From Phenylobacterium immobile (ATCC 35973) (GTDB lineage: Bacteria; Pseudomonadota; Alphaproteobacteria; Caulobacterales; Caulobacteraceae), in contig NZ_CVJQ01000001.1 in assembly GCF_001375595.1 (NCBI RefSeq), positions 1,860,001 to 1,924,000 of the forward strand: a stretch of DNA of 64,000 nt. The letters run 5' to 3'. The position numbers and the translations under genes are program-made. The number at the start of each line of letters is the position of its first letter. Position 1 is the first letter of the stretch. The notes below the pieces were generated by a model, which was given only the letters and a program-made list of their open reading frames with translations, searched no databases and was not told the DNA's origin. Shown here piece after piece: positions 10,105 through 18,305 of this stretch.

Positions 10105-10845
10105 ATGTTCGACCTGACCGGCAAGACCGCCCTCGTCACCGGGGCCACCGGCGGCATCGGCGCCGCGATCGCCCGCGCGCTGCACGCCCAGGGCGCGACG
10201 GTCGTGCTCTCCGGCACCCGCGAGGTGGCGCTGCAGACGCTGGCCGAAGAGCTCAAGGAGCGTGTCGCCATCGCGCCGGCGAATCTGTCGGACTCCGCGG
10301 CCGTGGACGGCCTGGTGGAGAAGGCGGAGACCATCGCCGGCCAGCCGCTGGACATCCTGGTCGCCAACGCCGGCATCACACGCGACGGCTTGATCTTGCG
10401 AATGAAGGACGCCGACTGGGAAGACGTGATCAAGGTGAACCTTGAGAGCTACTTCCGGCTGGCCCGGGCGGCGACCAAGGGCATGATGCGTCGTCGCCAT
10501 GGCCGCATCATCGGCATCACCTCGATCGTCGGCGTGACCGGCAATCCAGGGCAAACCAACTACGCCGCCTCCAAGGCCGGCATGATCGGCTTCTCCAAGG
10601 CGCTCGCTCAGGAGGTCGCGACCCGCGGAATCACCGTGAACTGCGTCGCCCCCGGCTTCATAGAAAGCCCGATGACGGACGCCTTGAACGAATCCCAGAA
10701 GGCCCAGATCATGGGGACAATCCCGGCCAACCGGCTCGGGACCGGATCGGAAGTCGCGGCGGCCTGCGCCTACCTGGCGAGCGCCGAGGCGGCTTATGTC
10801 ACAGGGCAAACCTTGCACGTCAACGGCGGCATGGCGATGATCTGA
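10105..10845 (+). CDS. fabG: 3-oxoacyl-ACP reductase
   Basis: NADPH-dependent short-chain dehydrogenase that reduces beta-ketoacyl-ACP. The 246-residue product has GATGGIG (nucleotide binding, near residue 16), NAGITRDGLI, a catalytic Ser in GITSIVG, YAASKAG (Tyr and Lys) and the C-terminal VTGQTLHVNGGMAM typical of FabG. An AAGGAG site precedes the ATG. Position between fabD and acpP confirms the assignment. Confidence 0.96.
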   Translation: MFDLTGKTALVTGATGGIGAAIARALHAQGATVVLSGTREVALQTLAEELKERVAIAPANLSDSAAVDGLVEKAETIAGQPLDILVANAGITRDGLILRMKDADWEDVIKVNLESYFRLARAATKGMMRRRHGRIIGITSIVGVTGNPGQTNYAASKAGMIGFSKALAQEVATRGITVNCVAPGFIESPMTDALNESQKAQIMGTIPANRLGTGSEVAAACAYLASAEAAYVTGQTLHVNGGMAMI

Positions 10846-10856
10846 GCAGCGCCTAT

Positions 10857-10875
10857 CTAGGGCGTGGCGCCCTAG
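10857..10875 (+). terminator. Hairpin after fabG
   Basis: CTAGGGCG (10857-10864) and CGCCCTAG (10868-10875) form a perfect 8-bp stem with a 3-nt loop, 11 bases past the fabG stop. There is no T-run, so it may be an mRNA 3'-end stabiliser or a processing site rather than a full terminator; acpP needs far more mRNA than fabDG. Confidence 0.4.
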
Positions 10876-10913
10876 TCGGGAACATGCTAACCGGCTGGCC
10901 GAACCAATCCATG

Positions 10914-10934
10914 CTGCGGCGGAAGACGCCGCAG
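10914..10934 (+). promoter_or_regulatory. Hairpin in the acpP leader
   Basis: CTGCGGCG (10914-10921) pairs perfectly with CGCCGCAG (10927-10934) across a GAAGA loop. It ends 30 bases before the acpP start and could stabilise the very abundant acpP mRNA or mark a processed 5' end. The structure is seen; the role is inference. Confidence 0.4.
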
Positions 10935-10964
10935 TTAGAAGCTGACTAACGAGGGACCTACCTA

Positions 10965-11204
10965 ATGTCCGACGTCCTTGAGCGCGTCCGTAAGATCGTC
11001 ATCGAACACCTGGACGCCGATCCGGAGAAGGTCACTGAAAAGGCCAGCTTCATCGACGATCTGGGCGCCGACAGCCTCGACAACGTCGAGCTTGTGATGG
11101 CCTTTGAAGAAGAGTTCGACATCGAAATTCCCGACGACGCGGCCGAACACATCCAGACGGTCGGCGACGCCGTGAAGTTCATCCAGGAGCGGGTCGGCGC
11201 CTAA
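10965..11204 (+). CDS. acpP: Acyl carrier protein
   Basis: Carries growing acyl chains on 4'-phosphopantetheine. The acidic 79-residue protein has [18 protein letters not shown] with the attachment serine (about Ser37) and helix II recognition residues. The GAGGGA before ATG 10965 is a good ribosome site. The spacer to fabG is 119 bases and carries two hairpins, suggesting it can be expressed separately from fabDG. Confidence 0.97.
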   Translation: MSDVLERVRKIVIEHLDADPEKVTEKASFIDDLGADSLDNVELVMAFEEEFDIEIPDDAAEHIQTVGDAVKFIQERVGA

Positions 11205-11309
11205 TCGGCCCCCCAATCTGAGTTGACTCTCTGCTGACACCCATGGGCCGCCGCGCCGTTGAGGACCAAACTCCTCGGCCGCGGCGGCTTTCGTTTGAGG
11301 ATCGCCCGT

Positions 11310-12602
11310 TTGAGCACCACTGCCCGCCGCGTCGTCGTCACCGGAATCGGCCTTCTGACCCCGTTGGGTCAGGGGACGGAGCTGAGCTGGAAGGCGATTC
11401 TCGAAGGCAAGTCCGGGGCCGGTCGGATCACCACGTTCGACCCCACCGACTACGCCTGCCAGGTCGCCTGCGAAGTGCCGCGGGTGGATGGCCGGGGCGG
11501 CGGCGGACCTGAGATCGAGGGCTCGTTCGATCCTGACAAGACCATGTCGCCGAAGGATCAGCGCCGGGTCGACGACTTCATCCTTTACGCCATGGCCGCC
11601 GCCGACGAGGCTGTCCGCGATGCCGACTGGATGCCGACGGACGAACATGAACGTCGGCGCACGGGCGTTATCCTGGGATCGGGCATCGGCGGCTTGGCGA
11701 CGATTGAACGGACTTCCATCGAACTGGCGGAGAAGGGTCCTCGGCGGGTCAGCCCGTTCTTCATCCCCTCGGCGCTGATCAACCTGGGAAGCGGCCAGGT
11801 CTCGATCCGCTACGGTTTCAAGGGTCCTAACCACGCGGTTGTCACCGCCTGCGCGACGGGCGCCCATGCGGTCGGCGACGCGACGCGCCTGATCAAATAT
11901 GGCGACGCGGACGTGATGCTGGCGGGCGGGGCGGAAGCAGCGATCTGCCCGGTCGGCATCGCCGGCTTCATCGCCTGCCGCGCGATGTCCACCGGGTTCA
12001 ACGACTCCCCTCAAAAGGCCAGCCGCCCCTACGACAAAGGCCGGGACGGGTTTGTCATGGGCGAGGGTGCGGGCGTCCTGGTGCTGGAAGAATACGAACA
12101 CGCCAAGGCGCGTGGCGCGAAGATTTACGCCGAGGTCGTCGGCTACGGATTGGCCGGCGACGCCTATCACATCACTGCGCCTGTCGAAGACGGCGACGGC
12201 GGCTTCCGGGCCATGGAGGCGGCGATCCGCGACGCCGGCATCAGCCCTGCCGATATCGACTACGTGAACGCCCACGGGACCTCGACGCCGCTCGGCGACG
12301 AGATCGAGCTTGGCGCGGTGTCGCGGTTGATGGGCGAGTCGGTGAACGGCCTGACCATGAGCTCGACGAAATCGGCGACAGGGCACCTCCTGGGCGCTGC
12401 GGGGGCGATCGAGGCGGCCTTCACCTGCTTGGCGATCCGCGACCAGATCGCGCCGCCGACGATCAATCTTGACGATCCGTCGGTGGAGACGCCGATCGAT
12501 CTGGTGCCGAACAAGCCCAAGCCGATGGCGATCAATGTGGCGCTGTCCAACAGCTTCGGCTTCGGCGGCACCAACGCCTCGGTGATCTTCAAGAAAGTCT
12601 GA
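11310..12602 (+). CDS. fabF: 3-oxoacyl-ACP synthase II
   Basis: Condensing enzyme (KAS II) that extends acyl-ACP. The Cys-His-His triad is visible: Cys in VVTACATGAHAVGDA, His in VNAHGTSTPLGD and His in STKSATGHLLGAAG; the end NSFGFGGTNASVIFKK is typical. I place the start at TTG 11310 (MSTTARRVVVTGIGLLTPLG, 430 residues) because GAGGAT precedes it and the alternative ATG at 11259 adds 17 non-conserved residues. It follows acpP in the fab cluster. Confidence 0.95.
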   Translation: MSTTARRVVVTGIGLLTPLGQGTELSWKAILEGKSGAGRITTFDPTDYACQVACEVPRVDGRGGGGPEIEGSFDPDKTMSPKDQRRVDDFILYAMAAADEAVRDADWMPTDEHERRRTGVILGSGIGGLATIERTSIELAEKGPRRVSPFFIPSALINLGSGQVSIRYGFKGPNHAVVTACATGAHAVGDATRLIKYGDADVMLAGGAEAAICPVGIAGFIACRAMSTGFNDSPQKASRPYDKGRDGFVMGEGAGVLVLEEYEHAKARGAKIYAEVVGYGLAGDAYHITAPVEDGDGGFRAMEAAIRDAGISPADIDYVNAHGTSTPLGDEIELGAVSRLMGESVNGLTMSSTKSATGHLLGAAGAIEAAFTCLAIRDQIAPPTINLDDPSVETPIDLVPNKPKPMAINVALSNSFGFGGTNASVIFKKV

Positions 12603-12603
12603 C

Positions 12604-13653
12604 GTGGCCCGCACGCGCCGTCGTGCGCAGAACCGACGTCGCCGTCTTGCCCCGGCTTTCCGACGCCCCACAGCTCTGGGTGCGATCGGCCAGGGCGCCA
12701 TCGCGCTGGCGGCGTGCCTGGGCCTGGCTGCGCTTTGGACGGGCTGGACCTACCTGGGGCCAGGCCCGGACGCGGTCTCCGGCGGGCTGGTGTCGATCGT
12801 CCTGCCGAAGGGCGCCGGCGTCGGCGACATCGCCGAGCAGTTGAAGGATGCCCGTGTCATTCGCTCCGAGAGCGTCTTCATCATGGTGGCGCGCGCGACG
12901 GGCGCCGCCGGTGGACTGAAGGCCGGCGAGTACGAGTTCCGACAAGGTGCGCCTATGGCCGACGTCCTGGCGGACATTCGGGCGGGCAAGGTGGTGCGCC
13001 GCATGGTGACGATCCCCGAGGGCTGGACCAGCGCCATGGCCGCCGAGGCCGTCGGCAAATCCGCCGTGCTGACGGGATCGACGGTTACGCCCGAGGAAGG
13101 GGTGCTACTGCCTGAGACCTACCGCGTCGAACGTGGGCAGACCCGGCAATCGGTGCTGGCGCGGATGGAGAAGGCTCAGGGCGACCTCCTCGCGGAGCTG
13201 TGGCCGGGGCGGCAGAAGGATTTGCCGTTCAAGACGCAGCGCGAGGCGGTGACGCTGGCTTCGATCGTCGAGAAGGAGACGGGGCTCGCTTCGGAGCGTC
13301 CACGGATCGCGGCGGTCTTCATCAACCGGCTGCGGAGGGGCATGCGGTTGGAGAGCGACCCGACGATCATCTATGGCGTGACCGCAGGCCGGCCGCTAGG
13401 ACGCCGGATCTTGGCCTCGGAGATTGCTGCGCCGACAGCCTACAACACCTATCAGATCGACGGACTGCCGCCGACGCCAATCGCCAATCCGGGCCGCGAC
13501 GCCATTGCTGCGGTGTTGAATCCGCCTAAGACCACCGAGCTATTCTTCGTGGCCGACGGCCAGGGGGGGCATGTTTTCGCCTCGGACTATGCGACCCATC
13601 AAGCCAATGTGGCGCGCTATCGCGCCTACCAGCGAAGTCAGGGCATCCGATGA
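12604..13653 (+). CDS. mltG: Endolytic murein transglycosylase MltG
   Basis: Inner-membrane enzyme that cuts nascent glycan strands and sets their length. The 349-residue protein has an Arg-rich cytoplasmic N-terminus, one membrane segment near residues 25-45, a LysM-like part (IVLPKGAGVGDIAEQL) and the YceG domain with VTIPEGWT, the catalytic Glu in ASIVEKETG and FINRLRRGMRLESDPTIIYG. The GTG start lies 1 base after the fabF stop, and the end overlaps yicC as ATGA. Confidence 0.94.
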   Translation: MARTRRRAQNRRRRLAPAFRRPTALGAIGQGAIALAACLGLAALWTGWTYLGPGPDAVSGGLVSIVLPKGAGVGDIAEQLKDARVIRSESVFIMVARATGAAGGLKAGEYEFRQGAPMADVLADIRAGKVVRRMVTIPEGWTSAMAAEAVGKSAVLTGSTVTPEEGVLLPETYRVERGQTRQSVLARMEKAQGDLLAELWPGRQKDLPFKTQREAVTLASIVEKETGLASERPRIAAVFINRLRRGMRLESDPTIIYGVTAGRPLGRRILASEIAAPTAYNTYQIDGLPPTPIANPGRDAIAAVLNPPKTTELFFVADGQGGHVFASDYATHQANVARYRAYQRSQGIR

Positions 13654-14534
13654 GCGCGACCGTTTCCGGGATGACCGGCTTCGGACGGGCTGAGGGCGTC
13701 CACGGGGGCTGGAGCTGGGCGGTCGAGGCGCGCAGCGTCAACGGACGCAACCTCGAAGTTCGGTTCCGTGGCCCGCCAGGGTTTGACACCCTGGAACGAG
13801 TGGCGCGCGAGGCCGCGCAGAGCCGGTTCCAGCGGGGGCAGTTGACGATTGGTCTCCAGGCCAAGCGCCAGGAGGCGATGGGCGGCGTTCGCATCAATGT
13901 CGAAGTTCTGGAGCGCTATCTGGCTGCGGCCAGTCCCTATGTGGCCACGGGCCTCGCGGCGCCCCCGACCATGGACGGTCTGCTGGCCCTGCGCGGCGTG
14001 ATCGAGCAAGATGCTGGCGAGGACGAGGCGGATAGCGCTGAGGCGGAGGCGGCCATGGCCGCCTCGCTCGGCCTGGCGATCGCCGCCCTGGAGTCCGCGC
14101 GCAGGGAGGAGGGCGAACAGCTGTCGCCGATCCTGGGCGGCCTTATGGATCGCATATCGGACCTGACAGTCCAGGCGGGCGCGCTGGCCGTTGATCAGCC
14201 CGGGGCCATCAAGGCGCGCTTCGCGCGGCGGATGGCCGAGCTGCTCGGTGAGGCCGTCAGTGAAGAGCGTGTCGTCCAGGAGGCCGCCGCCATGGCCGTG
14301 AAGGCTGATGTGCGCGAGGAGCTCGACCGCTTGGCTGGCCACGTCCGTGCGGCCCGCGCGCTGCTGGCTTCGGGTGAAGCCGTGGGGCGACGACTGGATT
14401 TCCTGACTCAGGAATTCATGCGCGAAGCCAACACCCTGTGCTCAAAGTCAGCGATCGGCGCGTTGACGACCGTTGGCTTGGATCTCAAGGCGACGATCGA
14501 GCAATTTCGCGAACAGGTGCAGAATGTGGAGTGA
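13650..14534 (+). CDS. yicC: YicC family endoribonuclease
   Basis: YicC proteins have been described as RNases acting on structured RNA, and as partners in RyhB decay in Escherichia coli. The 294-residue product has the conserved start MTGFGRA (residues 8-14), the VEARSVNGRNLEVRFR segment and a C-terminal EFMREANTLCSKS motif. It starts inside the mltG stop codon (ATGA) and is followed 6 bases later by gmk, the classic yicC-gmk arrangement. Confidence 0.92.
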   Translation: MSATVSGMTGFGRAEGVHGGWSWAVEARSVNGRNLEVRFRGPPGFDTLERVAREAAQSRFQRGQLTIGLQAKRQEAMGGVRINVEVLERYLAAASPYVATGLAAPPTMDGLLALRGVIEQDAGEDEADSAEAEAAMAASLGLAIAALESARREEGEQLSPILGGLMDRISDLTVQAGALAVDQPGAIKARFARRMAELLGEAVSEERVVQEAAAMAVKADVREELDRLAGHVRAARALLASGEAVGRRLDFLTQEFMREANTLCSKSAIGALTTVGLDLKATIEQFREQVQNVE

Positions 14535-14540
14535 ACGCCG

Positions 14541-15197
14541 ATGAGCGATGACCACGGCCGGCCTTGGGAAACCCAGCGTCGCGGCCTTCTGCTGCTCGTA
14601 TCCAGCCCCTCGGGCGCCGGGAAGACCTCGTTGTCGCGCCGTCTGGTGGCCGACTATTCCGATATGGTCCTGTCGATATCGGCGACGACACGGGCGCCCC
14701 GGCCGGGCGAGCAAGAGGGGCGCGAGTACTTCTTCAAGACCCGCGAAGCCTTCGAAGCGATGATCGCAGCCGGCGAACTTCTGGAGTGGGCTGAGGTCAA
14801 CAAGAACCTCTACGGCACGCCGAAGGCGCCGGTGATGGCGGCCTTGGAGACCGGCAAGGATGTGCTGTTCGATATCGACTGGCAGGGTGCGGCCCAGGTC
14901 GCTGAGCATGCGCCGCACGACAGTGTGCGCGTGTTCATTCTCCCGCCGTCCTGGACCGACCTGTCGCGCCGCCTGCATGCGCGCGCTCAGGATTCAGAAG
15001 CTGTGATCCGCGCGCGCCTCGATCTGGGCAAGCAGGAGATCGAGCGCTGGGCCGCCTATGATTATGTGATCGTCAACAAGGATTTCGACCGCGCCTACGC
15101 GGACCTCGGGCATATCTATCGCGCCGAGCGGATGAAGCCCGGCCGCAACCCTTGGCTGCCGGGCTTTGTCGACAGCCTGCTTGACGAGACGATCTAA
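14541..15197 (+). CDS. gmk: Guanylate kinase
   Basis: Converts GMP to GDP with ATP. The 218-residue product has the P-loop SSPSGAGKTSL near residue 20, the GMP-binding region SATTRAPRPGEQEGREYFF, and IDWQGAAQV. The N-terminus is about ten residues longer than the Escherichia coli protein. It is the last gene of a tightly packed run that begins at fabF. Confidence 0.96.
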   Translation: MSDDHGRPWETQRRGLLLLVSSPSGAGKTSLSRRLVADYSDMVLSISATTRAPRPGEQEGREYFFKTREAFEAMIAAGELLEWAEVNKNLYGTPKAPVMAALETGKDVLFDIDWQGAAQVAEHAPHDSVRVFILPPSWTDLSRRLHARAQDSEAVIRARLDLGKQEIERWAAYDYVIVNKDFDRAYADLGHIYRAERMKPGRNPWLPGFVDSLLDETI

Positions 15198-15317
15198 CGT
15201 TCAGAACAGCGATTACGCCGCACCGCGTCGCGAGCTTTTGCCTGGGCGCAGCGCGGACTTAGGTCGATCTGTCGGGCGGCCGGGGGTCTTGATGCGCGCG
15301 ATGAGCGAACAGGCATG

Positions 15318-15851
15318 TCAGTAGGCGGGAGCCTTGGCGGCTGTCGACGCCGGCAGGACCGCGTTGGCCGTTTCCTGGATGGGGGTGTCCGTTGGCTCCA
15401 AACCCGCGGCCTTGAGGCCGGCCGCGACTGTGCGATTGGGCTCGCCGGATAGGGTTGTGAAGGTGAGGGTGGCGCTCTGGGCGCGCAGTTCACCTCGGTT
15501 GGCGAAGCCCCGCTTCTCCGATGCGTTCAGGGTCACGCCATAGGTCTTTCCAGGCCAGGCCCGGCACAGCAGGACAAAGGTCTTCTCGTCGTTGAGCAGG
15601 CGCGGGGTCTGAACGCACTCCAAGGGTTCGCCGCCCGGCGCCGGCCCGTAGTCGAAGCCGTTCAGCAGCATCTTCTGGTTGAAAGTCACTTTCAGGACCA
15701 GAACACCCGGCGCCACCGTCTGGTCTTGGGCCGGGTAGGTCGCCACGACTTTCGGCGCTTCGCCCGAAAACACCGTCACGGGCGAGACGGTCTGGGCGAA
15801 CGCTGGTGCGGCGGCGACGGTCGCCGCCAGGGCGAGGCAGATCAGGCGCAT
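15318..15851 (-). CDS. Exported Ig-like domain protein, function unknown
   Basis: A 177-residue secreted protein. Residues 1-20 (MRLICLALAATVAAAPAFAQ) form a signal peptide ending AFA-Q. The middle resembles bacterial Ig-like (Big_5/SbsA-type) domains: VVATYPAQDQTVAPGVLVLK, FNQKML and ATLTFTTLSGEP. The C-terminus is Ala/Pro-rich. Two cysteines (in LECVQTP and VLLCRAW) could form a disulfide. It lies alone, convergent with gmk. The start at 15851 is preferred over one ten codons upstream because it begins the signal peptide. Function not known. Confidence 0.75.
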   Translation of the reverse strand: MRLICLALAATVAAAPAFAQTVSPVTVFSGEAPKVVATYPAQDQTVAPGVLVLKVTFNQKMLLNGFDYGPAPGGEPLECVQTPRLLNDEKTFVLLCRAWPGKTYGVTLNASEKRGFANRGELRAQSATLTFTTLSGEPNRTVAAGLKAAGLEPTDTPIQETANAVLPASTAAKAPAY

Positions 15852-15985
15852 GAGTCCACTTTGCGCGCCAAGCGTGACCAAGAGAAGGCCCGAAGCGGCG
15901 CTCTGGCGGCGGACAACAGTTTGTCAGGTGGGTTGAACTTCACCGTATGAGCGGCCAACTCGGACGCTGACGCGCTGGAGATTCG

Positions 15986-17188
15986 ATGCCGCACGACGAC
16001 AGCTTGATCCTGATCCTGGTCGCCGGATTCGTGCTGGCCTTCGTCTTCGGCATGCTGGCGCTACGCCTCAAGCTGTCGCCCCTGGTCGGCTATCTGCTGG
16101 CGGGCGTGGTGGTGAGCCCGTTCACACCAGGCTGGGCGGCCGACAGCGGCCTGGCCTCACAGTTGGCTGAGATTGGCGTGATCCTGCTGATGTTCGGGGT
16201 CGGTCTGCACTTCTCGGTCGCCGACCTGATGAAGGTGCGCAAGGTCGCCATCCCTGGCGCCGTCGTGCAGATCGCGGCGGCCACTCTGCTGGGGTGGGGC
16301 GTGGGTCGGCTATGCGGGATGGGCGACGCCGAGGCGCTGCTGATGGGCTTTGCGCTCTCCGTCGCCTCAACAGTGGTTCTGCTGCGCGCGCTCGAGGAGC
16401 GCAAGGCGGTAAAGAGCGACGCTGGCCGCATCGCCGTCGGCTGGCTGATCGTCGAAGACCTGGTGATGGTCCTGGCGCTGGTCCTTCTACCGCTGGTTGC
16501 GAGCGCGGCCTCCGGCGCCGCCACCCCCGCGTCGATCGCCATTAGGGTTGGCGCGACCCTCCTCAGCGTCACGGCCTTCATCGCCCTGATGTTGGTGGTG
16601 GGCGGCCGGGTGCTGCCCTGGCTTCTCGTAAAGATCGCTCATACCCGATCGCGCGAACTCTTCACCCTAGGCGTTCTGGCGATCGCCCTAGGCATCGCCT
16701 GGTTGGCCTATGCCGTCTTTGGCGCATCATTCGCGCTCGGCGCCTTCATCGCCGGCGTCGTCTTGAATGGCACTCCGCTTGGCCACAACGCTGCGGAGCG
16801 TTCGCTGCCGCTGCGCGACGCTTTCGCCGTCCTGTTTTTCGTCTCGGTGGGCATGTTGTTCGATCCGCGTGTGCTGGTCGAAGCGCCGCTTGAGGTCGCC
16901 GCGGTGCTGGCGATCATCGTGGTAGGCAAGGCCATCGCGGCGCTGATGATCGGCGCGGTCTTCAAGGTCGAGCGCGGCGCGAGCCTGACCATCGCCGCCA
17001 GTCTCGCTCAGATCGGCGAGTTCTCTTTTATTCTCGCGGGGTTAGGATTGAAGCTTCATATTCTTTCGCGCGAAACCCACGACTTGATCCTGGCCGCGGC
17101 GCTGCTATCGATCGTGCTTAATCCGTTCGCCTTCCGATTGGCCGACCGACTGCGCGGCGCGCCGAAGGCGGCGGAGGCGTCAGCTTAG
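15986..17188 (+). CDS. CPA2-family cation:proton antiporter lacking the RCK domain
   Basis: A membrane protein with about 12 hydrophobic segments, close in sequence to the membrane half of YbaL/KefB-type antiporters: LMFGVGLHFSVADLMKVRKV, SVASTVVLLRALEERKAV and GWLIVEDLVMVLALVLLP. The full family usually has 550-600 residues with a C-terminal TrkA-N (RCK) domain; this protein stops at 400 residues in LRGAPKAAEASA with only a short tail. It presumably exchanges K+ or Na+ for protons without nucleotide or glutathione control. No frameshift is visible downstream. Confidence 0.88.
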   Translation: MPHDDSLILILVAGFVLAFVFGMLALRLKLSPLVGYLLAGVVVSPFTPGWAADSGLASQLAEIGVILLMFGVGLHFSVADLMKVRKVAIPGAVVQIAAATLLGWGVGRLCGMGDAEALLMGFALSVASTVVLLRALEERKAVKSDAGRIAVGWLIVEDLVMVLALVLLPLVASAASGAATPASIAIRVGATLLSVTAFIALMLVVGGRVLPWLLVKIAHTRSRELFTLGVLAIALGIAWLAYAVFGASFALGAFIAGVVLNGTPLGHNAAERSLPLRDAFAVLFFVSVGMLFDPRVLVEAPLEVAAVLAIIVVGKAIAALMIGAVFKVERGASLTIAASLAQIGEFSFILAGLGLKLHILSRETHDLILAAALLSIVLNPFAFRLADRLRGAPKAAEASA

Positions 17189-17410
17189 ACCGGCGTCGCG
17201 GTTACGGATATCTCTGAGGGTCACCGGATCGCCCGGCATCTTAATCTGTGCGCCTGCCAACTTTAGCGCAGCCACACGGTGTTCATCGAAGCCCGGCACA
17301 CAGGCTACTTCCTCCCAGGAGAGATAAGGACGCCACAGAATAAGATCGTAAGCACTTGATAAACCTACGAGCTTCGCCAGTGGTTCAACGCTTGCGGTGT
17401 TTAGGTCCAA
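17180..17410 (-). CDS. Small helix-hairpin-helix protein
   Basis: A 76-residue protein beginning MDLNTASVEPLAKLVGL and continuing WRPYLSWEEVACVPGFDEHRV, which looks like the helix-hairpin-helix unit of ComEA-type DNA-binding proteins without a membrane anchor. I place the start at TTG 17410 because GGAGG (17417-17421) is 6 bases upstream and MDLNTAS begins the fold; the frame stays open to GTG 17479. Third codon positions are less GC-rich than in neighbours. Its end overlaps the antiporter gene by 9 bases on the opposite strand. DNA binding is inferred from the fold only. Confidence 0.55.
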   Translation of the reverse strand: MDLNTASVEPLAKLVGLSSAYDLILWRPYLSWEEVACVPGFDEHRVAALKLAGAQIKMPGDPVTLRDIRNRDAGLS

Positions 17411-17566
17411 GCTCGGCCTCCGCGTAACATGGGTCACCCAGCACGCGACCAACCCAGGGCGACAGCCCGAGTTCCGCACAGAACGTCACGATTGTGAATT
17501 AAAATGTGGACAAACGCCGTCATTGACGACCTCGCGCCCGTTGCTTCTGGCCGCTATACGACGGGG

Positions 17567-17989
17567 ATGATCGGTCGTTTGAACCATGTCGGGGTTGCGA
17601 CCCCCTCTATCGCCGAGGCGGTTTTGGTGTGGCGCGACATGCTGGGCGCCGACGCCATCCGGCCAACATTCGACATGGTCGAGCAGGGCGTGCGGGTCTG
17701 CTTCATAGATCTGCCCAATGGCCAGATCGAGCTTATCGAACCGCTGGGCGAAAGCTCGCCGCTGCATGGCTTCCTGGCGCGCAACCCGCGCGGAGGGCAG
17801 CATCACCTCTGTTTCGAGGTTGAGGACATCATTGCGACACGCGACGCCCTGATGGCCAAGGGCGCCACGATCCTGAATGCGGGCCAGCCACGGATCGGCG
17901 CCCACGGCGTGCCGGTGATCTTCGTGCGGCCCGCTGACATGGGCGGCGTCTTGATCGAGTTGATGGCTAAACCTGAGGAGACGCACTGA
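17567..17989 (+). CDS. mce: Methylmalonyl-CoA epimerase
   Basis: Interconverts the (2R) and (2S) forms of methylmalonyl-CoA in propionate breakdown. The 140-residue VOC-fold protein begins MIGRLNHVGVATPSI with the first metal His (His7); further ligands are in GGQHHLCFEV and GGVLIELM. The ATG at 17567 fits family beginnings; an in-frame ATG at 17504 adds 21 non-conserved residues. Its stop overlaps the next start by one base (TGATG), so it is coupled to the DUF1467 gene. Confidence 0.92.
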   Translation: MIGRLNHVGVATPSIAEAVLVWRDMLGADAIRPTFDMVEQGVRVCFIDLPNGQIELIEPLGESSPLHGFLARNPRGGQHHLCFEVEDIIATRDALMAKGATILNAGQPRIGAHGVPVIFVRPADMGGVLIELMAKPEETH

Positions 17990-18249
17990 TGGGCGTTCTG
18001 ACCGGATTTGCGATCTACCTGACCGTCTGGTGGACGGTGTTGTTCGTCGTCCTGCCGCTGGGCACGGTGACCCACGCCGAAGCCGACATCAGGTTGACCG
18101 ATGGCAGCGACCCGGGTTCCCCGGTGAACCCGAACCTGAAGAAGAAGTTCATCACCACCACCTGGGTGTCGGCGCTTGTCTGGTTGATGATCTGGGCGGT
18201 GATCCATTTCCACCTGATCAACCTGTCTGATCTGCCCTGGCGCAGCTAA
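17989..18249 (+). CDS. DUF1467 family membrane protein
   Basis: An 86-residue inner-membrane protein with two hydrophobic segments (about 4-26 and 58-78) separated by a polar loop containing ADIRLTDGSDPGSP and NPNLKKKF. DUF1467 is an alphaproteobacterial family, commonly found between mce and proS; its role is not known. The start overlaps the mce stop, and proS follows after 56 bases. Confidence 0.88.
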   Translation: MGVLTGFAIYLTVWWTVLFVVLPLGTVTHAEADIRLTDGSDPGSPVNPNLKKKFITTTWVSALVWLMIWAVIHFHLINLSDLPWRS

Positions 18250-18305
18250 GCTGCGCCGGCGGTCAAAGACCGCGCTGCGAGATTCGAAACACCTGAGGAT
18301 TATCT

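Noticed and set aside
10962-12701. A 579-codon minus-strand frame opposite acpP and fabF
   Set aside because: Both plus-strand genes have complete active sites; the antisense frame has no recognisable features.
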